Source of the DNA: a virus
Length of the DNA stretch: 21,181 bases
Virus record (IMG/VR): IMGVR_UViG_3300028925_003875
Location: 1 to 21,181 of that record
Direction: 5' to 3' (one strand)
The position numbers were made by a program, and so were the translations under genes. The notes under the pieces are model-generated. The model was not told the DNA's origin. It saw only the letters and a list, made by a program, of their open reading frames with translations, and searched no databases. The stretch's first letter is position 1. Each line of letters starts with the position of its first letter. Shown piece by piece: positions 15,661-20,831 of the stretch.

Positions 15661-16455
15661 ATAAGGGAACTGATTGCGTTCCCTTATGAACCCTTGCAAC
15701 CAACTACTCGTAGTTGGAGACGATAACCTGTCGCGTCAGGTTAAACACGCTAGAATAGAGAACGCACAACAAGAGGTTGTCCGTCTGATTGCCAAGTACT
15801 GTCGTGGCAATCATGCTGCGGCTACTAACACGCCCGACCGTAGATAAAGGTTGCCTAGACATTGCAGTAAATTGGCTTAAGAGTTAGATGCCAATTGACT
15901 ACACTGGGCAACACTACAAGAAACGAGGAGCTATGCCTCGTTTCTCTATATCTCTTGGTCTTATTGGTATATGCGCCCTCTCAAGAAGGGCTAATACCCT
16001 TTACGACATTGGCTCTGTCAATGGCTCGCTTGTCGCTCGGCACTAAGACAGCGAGTCCTCTTCGAGTCCCGTACTGAAAACCGGGTGGCTGGTAAAGAGA
16101 CACTGTAACGCTCAGGAGTTTGGTAGACGTTCTATACCGTAACAACTATTAGTTCGCTCGTAGCAAAGCACCGTCCACTCGTTCCTCGTGTACTATATTT
16201 GTGAGAAAGAAACAAATATTCCTTTACTTCGCTGCTAATACTGGACAGTCGCTCGATGGAACTCGCGCCATTACTACTCCCAACACCGACTGCTTAACAC
16301 CGAGTCGCAACATCGGCTCACGCCGCCGAGTGGCGAGAGGACCACTGTACAGTTTGTCGCAGCCTTATACCTCGCTAGTCTCTTTAGCAGCCGCCAACGG
16401 TTTTCAGTTCTCGTGTGTTGTATTAAGCATTAGAAACTCAACCTCTCTGGTTGGG
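15661..16455 (+). ncRNA. Large structured non-coding RNA candidate (about 0.8 kb)
   Basis: The hand-counted GC rises from 34% (15061-15660) to 48% (15661-16440) exactly where a series of perfect hairpins begins. Stems include 15661-15670/15678-15687 (10 bp), 15700-15706/15711-15717 (7), 15724-15730/15737-15743 (7), 15766-15770/15776-15780 (5) and 15786-15794/15805-15813 (9). Others are 15850-15855/15907-15912 enclosing 15870-15876/15890-15896 (6 and 7), 15919-15928/15936-15945 (10), 15975-15979/15987-15991 (5) and 16025-16034/16047-16055 (9 bp, one bulge). The series continues with 16195-16202/16212-16219 (8), 16246-16251/16287-16292 (6), 16317-16324/16332-16339 (7 with an A-A mismatch) and 16437-16443/16449-16455 (7). 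No reading frame with a ribosome binding site covers the region. Size, complexity and phage location recall the GOLLD and ROOL RNAs, but I cannot confirm membership. Both ends are approximate. Confidence 0.6.
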
Positions 16456-16483
16456 TGGTGCTTCTTCGGAAAGGATTTATCTC

Positions 16484-16918
16484 ATGTCTAACATTAACCC
16501 TCTCACACCTGATACTACATTTACCAATCAGTTTTCATTCACGGTTGAGGAGCTTGGCTTAGTTATCAACATTGATCTTGCTACTCCTAAGTTCTTAGCT
16601 CTTCTCTTCATCGAAGATGTCCTCACTTGGGACGCGATGATCCAACTAGCTGATGCTGCTGCAACTGCTGATCACTATATCTATAGTGTTCACTTCACTG
16701 CGAGTGGTACTACTCACGACCGTCTTGCTATCTTCACCAATACAGATGCAGCAACAACAGCCATCAAACATCTCATTGCTGGATGTACGGCTGACAAACA
16801 ATCAGGCTTCAAGAAATGGTTCCCCTTTGCACGAACAATCAAAGGGACCGAGACTCAACTGTTCCATAAGCGTAGCCATCGGATAGATGACTCTAACGTT
16901 GAAGCTATACAATACTAA
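16484..16918 (+). CDS. Unknown 144-residue protein downstream of the structured RNA
   Basis: ATG 16484 has AAAGGA eight bases upstream; an earlier in-frame ATG at 16451 lies in the RNA's last hairpin and is not used as the start here. The N-terminal 30 residues are Thr/Phe-rich and strand-like (TFTNQFSFTVEELGLVINID). A helix-rich middle follows (FLALLFIEDVLTWDAMIQLA), then a strand-like part (YIYSVHFTAS) and a basic C-terminal stretch (KQSGFKKWFPFARTIKG, later HKRSHR). The basic tail could contact nucleic acid. The gene shares a transcription unit with the RNA and is closed by a strong terminator, so the two may act together; that is inference. No family is recognised. Confidence 0.7.
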   Translation: MSNINPLTPDTTFTNQFSFTVEELGLVINIDLATPKFLALLFIEDVLTWDAMIQLADAAATADHYIYSVHFTASGTTHDRLAIFTNTDAATTAIKHLIAGCTADKQSGFKKWFPFARTIKGTETQLFHKRSHRIDDSNVEAIQY

Positions 16919-16926
16919 TATCTCAT

Positions 16927-16968
16927 CTCGTGGATAGGGCATCTCGCTCTATCCACGAGGTTTTTTTT
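16927..16968 (+). terminator. Strong rho-independent terminator
   Basis: CTCGTGGATAG (16927-16937) pairs perfectly with CTATCCACGAG (16949-16959). The inner GGC/GCT can extend the stem to about 14 pairs with one wobble. Eight T residues follow at 16961-16968. It begins 9 nt after the stop of the 144-residue gene and ends the RNA-plus-protein unit. Confidence 0.93.
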
Positions 16969-16998
16969 AATCCAAGCACAGATCGGGGGTATAAGCAG

Positions 16999-17009
16999 CC
17001 TTGTTAGTG
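16999..17009 (+). repeat. Upstream element CCTTGTTAGTG, copy 1
   Basis: The same 11-mer occurs at 18563-18573. Both copies follow a terminator and precede the AGGAG of the next gene by a few bases. Upstream bases also match at fixed distance (GGGTA-x-A, 14 nt before the 11-mer ends its first C pair). It may be a promoter, an operator or a leader element. Confidence 0.5.
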
Positions 17010-17027
17010 CCAATAGGAGTTATCACA

Positions 17028-17189
17028 ATGTACGATATCAACAAGCATGACTTAGTAGACATATTCAACCACACCGTAATCAAAGAAGAGGAGGATGAAC
17101 GTAGATGTGTACGTGTATTCAACAGGTTCAATAATGAAACTGATGTAATTGAAGAGATACGTTTAACAGTACATAGGAGCAACAACTAA
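17028..17189 (+). CDS. Small acidic hypothetical protein
   Basis: The protein has 53 residues. ATG 17028 has AGGAG eight bases upstream; a TTG nine codons earlier precedes that site and is unlikely to be the start. The sequence mixes acidic clusters (KEEEDERR) with Arg and hydrophobic strands (CVRVFNRF, IEEIRLTVHR) and is probably a small alpha/beta fold. Its stop overlaps the next start (TAATG), so the two genes are co-translated. It opens the second rightward unit. Function unknown; short early genes of this type often act on the host. Confidence 0.7.
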   Translation: MYDINKHDLVDIFNHTVIKEEEDERRCVRVFNRFNNETDVIEEIRLTVHRSNN

Positions 17190-17383
17190 TGACTAATGAA
17201 CCACACATAACTAAGACAAGGATCAAGTCTAATCTAGAAGAAGCATGTGATAATCTACATATGATTATGGATACAGAGTTAACACAGTATAGTTTAGATA
17301 TACATGGTGAAGGTTCTGGAGAGTATGAGTTAGCTAAACAAGCTCTCATCTTAATACGTAATCATATGAATTTGGAGGTATAA
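17189..17383 (+). CDS. Small helical acidic hypothetical protein
   Basis: The protein has 64 residues, and its start overlaps the stop of the previous gene by one base (TAATG). Most of it appears helical (KSNLEEACDNLHMIMDTELT; EYELAKQALILIRNHMNL) and overall acidic. Its last codons contain the GGAGG ribosome binding site for the following ORF. No motif is recognised. The operon position indicates co-expression with the 53-residue protein. Confidence 0.7.
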   Translation: MTNEPHITKTRIKSNLEEACDNLHMIMDTELTQYSLDIHGEGSGEYELAKQALILIRNHMNLEV

Positions 17384-17387
17384 GATC

Positions 17388-17651
17388 ATGAGTAACAAAT
17401 ATAAAAGGTATATGGCCCCTAGCACCGACTTAGAGGCTCTTTACACCCACATAGACCCACACTTCAGTACAGGCTTGGGTTTGGGTGGGAAAATCTTATT
17501 GCTGATTAAAGGATGGAGAGACATATGCACAGTAAATGGACTATTAGGAATGGCAGATACTATTATGAAGATGTTGTTGTTGGTATCAGTCATGGGAATA
17601 TTGATGATAATCTTAATGGGCTTGATTATACCAGGTACTGTGTATTTATAG
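17388..17651 (+). CDS. ORF with hydrophobic C-terminus, overlaps next gene
   Basis: The ORF has 87 residues. ATG 17388 has a strong GGAGG placed inside the end of the previous gene, so initiation here is very likely. Residues 1-45 are ordinary and soluble-looking (STDLEALYTHIDPHFSTG). From about residue 62 onward the frame becomes almost purely hydrophobic (MLLLVSVMGILMIILMGLII), which could be a membrane helix. That part overlaps the next gene in another frame over 127 nt. It could be a genuine small membrane protein. Alternatively it is the first half of a gene disrupted by a frameshift whose second half is the following ORF. Confidence 0.5.
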   Translation: MSNKYKRYMAPSTDLEALYTHIDPHFSTGLGLGGKILLLIKGWRDICTVNGLLGMADTIMKMLLLVSVMGILMIILMGLIIPGTVYL

Positions 17652-17971
17652 ACCATGTAACACTTAAGAAAGCTTCAATTAACAATCGTAAAGATTGGAG
17701 TAGACCACTCAAGCATAAATTAGCCTTGACTGCAAAGAAGTTCTGCCATCTGTTGAGCAGATACAATGAACAAGGGTTTAATGACATGCCTAAGTGGATT
17801 AAGGATCAGTTCTTAATAAGAGTTACATATCTTAAGCCACGACAAGCCACTGAGATTGAACAGTGGGAGACAGTAAGCGATGCATTAGAACATCGTATCG
17901 TACATAAGGAACTTACTATATCTGATTACTATAATACAATCGTAAAAGGTAAATCACACACAATAACTTAG
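17525..17971 (+). CDS. Hypothetical protein overlapping the preceding ORF
   Basis: The protein has 148 residues. I choose ATG 17525 because GGAG lies six bases upstream; an ATG four codons earlier is directly preceded by AAAGG with no spacer. The frame is closed by a TAA just upstream (17507-17509), so it cannot extend left. The protein has a Tyr/Asp-rich N-terminus (IRNGRYYYEDVVVG; NGLDYTRYCVFIDHV) and then a basic helical part (RPLKHKLALTAKKFCHLLSR). The amino-acid mix is typical of a folded soluble protein, so this frame is the better-supported of the two overlapping ones. Function unknown. Confidence 0.7.
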   Translation: MHSKWTIRNGRYYYEDVVVGISHGNIDDNLNGLDYTRYCVFIDHVTLKKASINNRKDWSRPLKHKLALTAKKFCHLLSRYNEQGFNDMPKWIKDQFLIRVTYLKPRQATEIEQWETVSDALEHRIVHKELTISDYYNTIVKGKSHTIT

Positions 17972-17980
17972 GAGTATCAC

Positions 17981-18484
17981 ATGTTTAATTTCAAACAATA
18001 CGTTTTCGATCTCACAGTAGACCAAGACAATCAAGAGCGAGTCGATGCTGAACAGGCATTGGAAGTTAACCAAGTACTATATGGCGATCCTTGGTTAGTA
18101 AGAGCACATACCTTTGGTGTAGCTGGAGCGATGCAACGACAAGTTGAATTTGTAATGGGTACATTGTTACCTCAACAAGAACAGAAGCTCGCTAGATTAA
18201 AGAGTGATGGAGTATTAGGTGAAAGCTATGTAAATGCTGCATGGAATACAACTGATACAACTAATGCAACTGACCCTCATATCAATGATGAAAATCCTAC
18301 TCAAGAGATTGATGATTGTGAGATGTTTATCGAACAACTACGATCAAGGGTACTAACTGCATGTATTCATTTCATCGTCAATCTAATTGTACATGATGAT
18401 GTTAGTAAGGATTTAAATCAAAAAACATATGGTCAAATCCAAGCTACATCGGCTGCTAATCGTAAGGCTCGTATGGTAGCTTAA
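17981..18484 (+). CDS. Hypothetical protein, last gene of unit two
   Basis: The protein has 167 residues. ATG 17981 has AGGAG six bases upstream. It is mostly helical, with DNQERVDAEQALEVNQVLYG near the N-terminus, a long helix around QRQVEFVMGTLLPQQEQKLA, and a second helix pair near residues 110-145 (EMFIEQLRSRVLTACIHFIV). The C-terminus is basic (AANRKARMVA). No enzyme motif is seen. It is followed at once by a terminator, so it ends this unit. A helical oligomer or DNA-associated early protein is possible. Confidence 0.7.
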   Translation: MFNFKQYVFDLTVDQDNQERVDAEQALEVNQVLYGDPWLVRAHTFGVAGAMQRQVEFVMGTLLPQQEQKLARLKSDGVLGESYVNAAWNTTDTTNATDPHINDENPTQEIDDCEMFIEQLRSRVLTACIHFIVNLIVHDDVSKDLNQKTYGQIQATSAANRKARMVA

Positions 18485-18493
18485 CTAACTAAT

Positions 18494-18536
18494 GGGGAGT
18501 AGGGCTTATGCTCTACTTCCCATCTTTCTTTTTTAT
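18494..18536 (+). terminator. Rho-independent terminator
   Basis: GGGGAGTAG (18494-18502) pairs with CTACTTCCC (18513-18521), nine pairs with one G-T wobble, around a 10-nt loop. A T-rich tract (CTTTCTTTTTTAT) follows from 18524. It lies 9 nt after the stop of the 167-residue gene. Confidence 0.85.
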
Positions 18537-18562
18537 ATTGGCCTCTCTCTGGGTAAATCCTC

Positions 18563-18573
18563 CCTTGTTAGTG
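18563..18573 (+). repeat. Upstream element CCTTGTTAGTG, copy 2
   Basis: Identical to 16999-17009 and in the same setting: after a terminator and just before AGGAG of the first gene in the next unit. The matching GGGTA-x-A upstream sits at the same distance as in copy 1. Confidence 0.5.
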
Positions 18574-18588
18574 GCTAGGAGATTTACT

Positions 18589-18645
18589 ATGGAATGGCTA
18601 ATCGCATCAATTATACTATCAATAATATTCGGGAGCATATGGTAA
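18589..18645 (+). CDS. 18-residue hydrophobic peptide (MEWLIASIILSIIFGSIW)
   Basis: ATG 18589 has AGGAG with a 7-nt spacer, the best-placed start after this ribosome binding site. The 18-codon frame is almost entirely hydrophobic with Trp near both ends, as in a very short membrane-spanning peptide. Its TAA overlaps the next ATG (TAATG at 18643-18647), the junction used elsewhere in this genome. It could be a real micro-protein or a leader whose translation controls the next gene. The alternative is that ATG 18594 starts a longer version of the next gene. Confidence 0.5.
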   Translation: MEWLIASIILSIIFGSIW

Positions 18646-18902
18646 TGAGTGAACTTAGACGTGGACACTATGACTACTTAAAAGACACTATTAAGAATGA
18701 TCCTGATATCAGTGAATACATTCGTAACCTGATGTTAGCCTTGTTATTCGTATACTTTAAACGTGATATGAATAACTTTCGTTCTGATAGATGGCTTAGT
18801 GCATTAGGCCCTAATGTTAAGGAAAGGTTCAATGAAATCATCACCAATGATACGTCCCATACCTTTGAAGTTCCCACTACCAATGGACATAAAGGTACTT
18901 AG
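18645..18902 (+). CDS. Small hypothetical protein
   Basis: The protein has 85 residues. ATG 18645 is coupled by TAATG to the 18-residue peptide. A longer 102-residue form from ATG 18594 is possible, but its start is 12 nt from the ribosome binding site. The fold appears helical (RRGHYDYLKDTIKND; SEYIRNLMLALLFVYFKRD) with an internal hydrophobic helix near residues 27-40, then a mixed region (FRSDRWLSALGPNVKERF). The last 20 nt overlap the next gene. Function unknown. Confidence 0.6.
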   Translation: MSELRRGHYDYLKDTIKNDPDISEYIRNLMLALLFVYFKRDMNNFRSDRWLSALGPNVKERFNEIITNDTSHTFEVPTTNGHKGT

Positions 18903-19068
18903 AGTTGAACGTGCCAAAGACTCATGGCGTATCTGGTTAATGGCTAATGGTGATTACTCACTAGGTACTTTTATTCAACTTGTTGACGATGGTACTGTTA
19001 ATAGAGTAACTTGGCATAATGATGGTACAGAATCAGTCTTTGAGGTAATTAACAATGCCGAGATATAA
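18883..19068 (+). CDS. Small beta-rich hypothetical protein
   Basis: The protein has 61 residues. ATG 18883 is chosen as the first start giving natural sequence; the frame opens further upstream, but those residues look like a shadow of the previous gene. No clear ribosome binding site is seen, so the start is uncertain and may be coupled. The protein alternates strands and turns (IKVLRVERAKDSWRIWLMANG; GTFIQLVDDGTVNRVTW, quoted in parts) like a small beta-barrel. It overlaps both neighbours (20 nt and 14 nt). Confidence 0.55.
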   Translation: MDIKVLRVERAKDSWRIWLMANGDYSLGTFIQLVDDGTVNRVTWHNDGTESVFEVINNAEI

Positions 19069-19519
19069 TATCCCTAGTGATGTCTTTAAGCACATAGATA
19101 TGAAAGATGGTGATACTAATGTTTGCTGGCCTTGGAAGAAGACAACGAACGCCAAAGATGGAAGACCTTACTTCACGGTCAAAGGGAAACGTAGGCCATC
19201 ATACACTGTTGCACTCGAATGCTATAGTGGAATGTTACAGACGGAAGGGCAAGTGGCGAGGCATAGTTGCGATAATCCTATTTGTTGTAATCCCCATCAT
19301 CTTAGTTGGGGGACTCATCAAGATAACATGGATGATATGGTAGAAAGGGATAGACATGGACTTCCACGAACAGTTATTCGAGCTATACGTACGTTACTTA
19401 GCGAATCACGGACACATCGAGACATCGCCGAGCTTTACGGGGTTTCTAGAGAAACTATTACAGCAATTCACAACGGGAAAACTCACAAAGGAGTTGACAA
19501 AGAGGAAGACAGCGAGTAA
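19055..19519 (+). CDS. HNH endonuclease with C-terminal helix-turn-helix
   Basis: The protein has 154 residues. The start has GAGGT eight bases upstream, inside the previous gene. The N-terminal half is an HNH domain: a CWPW segment at 24-27, then RHSCDNPICCNPHHL at 69-83 and WGTHQDN at 85-91. H70, N79 and H88 are the likely HNH residues. C24, C72, C77 or C78 and H82 are candidate zinc ligands. Residues about 116-145 (THRDIAELYGVSRETITAIH) are a helix-turn-helix. This is the layout of free-standing phage homing endonucleases, which cut related genomes and spread their own gene; a packaging or regulatory nuclease is less likely. It ends just before a terminator. Confidence 0.88.
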   Translation: MPRYNIPSDVFKHIDMKDGDTNVCWPWKKTTNAKDGRPYFTVKGKRRPSYTVALECYSGMLQTEGQVARHSCDNPICCNPHHLSWGTHQDNMDDMVERDRHGLPRTVIRAIRTLLSESRTHRDIAELYGVSRETITAIHNGKTHKGVDKEEDSE

Positions 19520-19524
19520 TATGT

Positions 19525-19592
19525 AGTAGTCAACCTCCCTGTTGATTACTCCGACTCAAGCCCCTGTACTTAATTGTGCAGGGGTTTCTTTT
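19525..19592 (+). terminator. Tandem hairpin terminator
   Basis: A first hairpin pairs AGTAGTCAAC (19525-19534) with GTTGATTACT (19541-19550), 10 pairs with one wobble. A second, CCCCTGTAC (19561-19569) with GTGCAGGGG (19576-19584), has nine pairs with one wobble and is followed by TTTCTTTT. The second is a standard intrinsic terminator. The first may be an upstream RNA-processing or stabilising stem. Confidence 0.85.
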
Positions 19593-19595
19593 ACC

Positions 19596-19624
19596 TTGAC
19601 TTATGTGTGACAAGGTGGTAAATT
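19596..19624 (+). promoter_or_regulatory. Sigma70-type promoter for the DUF932 unit
   Basis: TTGACT (19596-19601), a 17-nt spacer and TAAATT (19619-19624) lie just after the terminator and about 37 nt before ATG 19661. Spacing is ideal; the -10 matches 4 of 6 and the -35 matches 5 of 6. Confidence 0.5.
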
Positions 19625-19660
19625 CATTCTATTGATCCAATGAAGGACAAGGAGTTAAAT

Positions 19661-20545
19661 ATGAATAACATTACAACATTATATCCGGTAGAATCACCCT
19701 TCCAATCTGAATCAGAGTTATACTTTGAGACATGGGAACGTCCTGTGTTCTTTAAAGGTAAGAATGATATGCATGAGATGCCTGATCATAAGGCTATTGT
19801 ACGTATGTGGGAAGATGAACCTAAACAGATAGGATTAGTAGGTAAGAACTATAAAGTACTACCAATGAAGGATATCTGCCAACAAGTAGAACAAACCTTC
19901 TTAGAGACTATGACTGAGAAGGAACTCTCTGATGTCAGAACCAAAGACTCTACCTCATATTATGGTGGTTTATGTCACAGAGAATACATTTTCCCATCTA
20001 TCAACACCGATATTGGGTCTTCAAAATCATCCGTCGCCTTTCGAACTATCATTATTAATGGGTATGATGGCTCATCCAGTTTCAAGTTTTACAACGGAGC
20101 TATCGACTTCTTCTGTACAAATGGAATGGTATCAGGAATATACGATATGACTATTAAACGTCATACTGCTGGACTAACAGTCCCTAGTCTTGAAGGTAAG
20201 TTACGTAGTAGTATTGATATCTTCTATAAGCAAGCTGAGACATGGAGTAAGTGGGTAGGTAAAGAGATTAGTGATGAAAATGCAGAAGATTGTTTTTATG
20301 CTATCCCTAACATCAGTGATCGTCGTGTTGCGCAGTTCATGCGCCAATTTCACATCGAATGCTTATCTCACGGGCGTACAGTATGGGCCTTATATAGTGC
20401 AGCCACCTTTTATGCAACACATAATGAAGGAGACTTCACTGTACGTGAAACAGGACAACAACATCAAGCAGCTACATTGATGAATAGAGAGAAACAAATC
20501 CGTAGTTGGTTGAACACTGAGAAATTCCTAGAACTTGCAGCTTAA
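19661..20545 (+). CDS. DUF932-family protein
   Basis: The protein has 294 residues. ATG 19661 has AAGGAG six bases upstream; an ATG seven codons earlier lies before that site. The signature region (FRTIIINGYDGSSSFKFYNG, then FFCTNGMVSG, about residues 127-160) matches the DUF932 pattern of R-x-I-x-x-N-x-x-D-G-S...C-x-N-G-M, a family common in phages and plasmids and poorly understood. The N-terminal 60 residues (YFETWERPVFFKG; IGLVGKNYKVLP) also fit the family layout. A helical C-terminus follows. Its biochemical activity is not established to my knowledge. It stands alone with its own promoter and precedes small genes of the next block. Confidence 0.8.
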   Translation: MNNITTLYPVESPFQSESELYFETWERPVFFKGKNDMHEMPDHKAIVRMWEDEPKQIGLVGKNYKVLPMKDICQQVEQTFLETMTEKELSDVRTKDSTSYYGGLCHREYIFPSINTDIGSSKSSVAFRTIIINGYDGSSSFKFYNGAIDFFCTNGMVSGIYDMTIKRHTAGLTVPSLEGKLRSSIDIFYKQAETWSKWVGKEISDENAEDCFYAIPNISDRRVAQFMRQFHIECLSHGRTVWALYSAATFYATHNEGDFTVRETGQQHQAATLMNREKQIRSWLNTEKFLELAA

Positions 20546-20564
20546 TATTTGAAGGGGAGCTTCA

Positions 20565-20831
20565 ATGACATTTAAAGAGAATGATATCGTGCGTCTTGTT
20601 AGTAAAGACAACGATGGCGAAGCTATGCGAGTGTTAGACACTAGTGATACAGTGGCACATGTAGCAGCAGCTAAAGGAGAACGCTGGTTAGACATGGGAG
20701 ACTTAGAGATAGTCCCTGATACTAATAGAGTAACTGTATCTATGAATCTTGATCAACAGATAGAAAGTGAGCTATCATCTATTGGGTATTCTATTGATAG
20801 AATACGAGACTTAATGAATGGGAGGATATAA
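20565..20831 (+). CDS. Small hypothetical protein with beta-barrel-like N-terminus
   Basis: The protein has 88 residues. ATG 20565 has AGGGGAG five bases upstream. The first half (FKENDIVRLVSKDNDGEAMR, then AHVAAAKGERWLDMGDLEIV) is a strand-rich pattern resembling small SH3-like or KOW-like barrels. The second half is a helix (QQIESELSSIGYSIDRIRDL). The stop overlaps the next ATG (TAATG). The barrel similarity is visual only, and the function is unknown. Confidence 0.7.
   Translation: MTFKENDIVRLVSKDNDGEAMRVLDTSDTVAHVAAAKGERWLDMGDLEIVPDTNRVTVSMNLDQQIESELSSIGYSIDRIRDLMNGRI

Noticed and set aside
15895-16077. 60-residue plus-strand ORF
   Set aside because: No ribosome binding site; it runs through several strong hairpins of the structured RNA and has no protein-like pattern.
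16050-16085. tRNA T-arm-like TTCGAGTCC
   Set aside because: The five bases on either side (TCCTC and CCCGT) do not pair, and no acceptor or anticodon arm can be assembled around it.
14979-16483. CRISPR array or attachment site in the intergenic region
   Set aside because: There are no regularly spaced identical repeats with unique spacers, and no integrase or tRNA gene nearby.
16201-16491. 96-residue plus-strand ORF starting with GTG
   Set aside because: It has no ribosome binding site and an unusual composition, and it lies inside the hairpin-rich RNA region and overlaps the well-supported start at 16484.
20595-20610. Third copy of the CCTTGTTAGTG element
   Set aside because: Only CTTGTTAGT matches, it lies within the 88-residue coding sequence, and it is not followed by a ribosome binding site.
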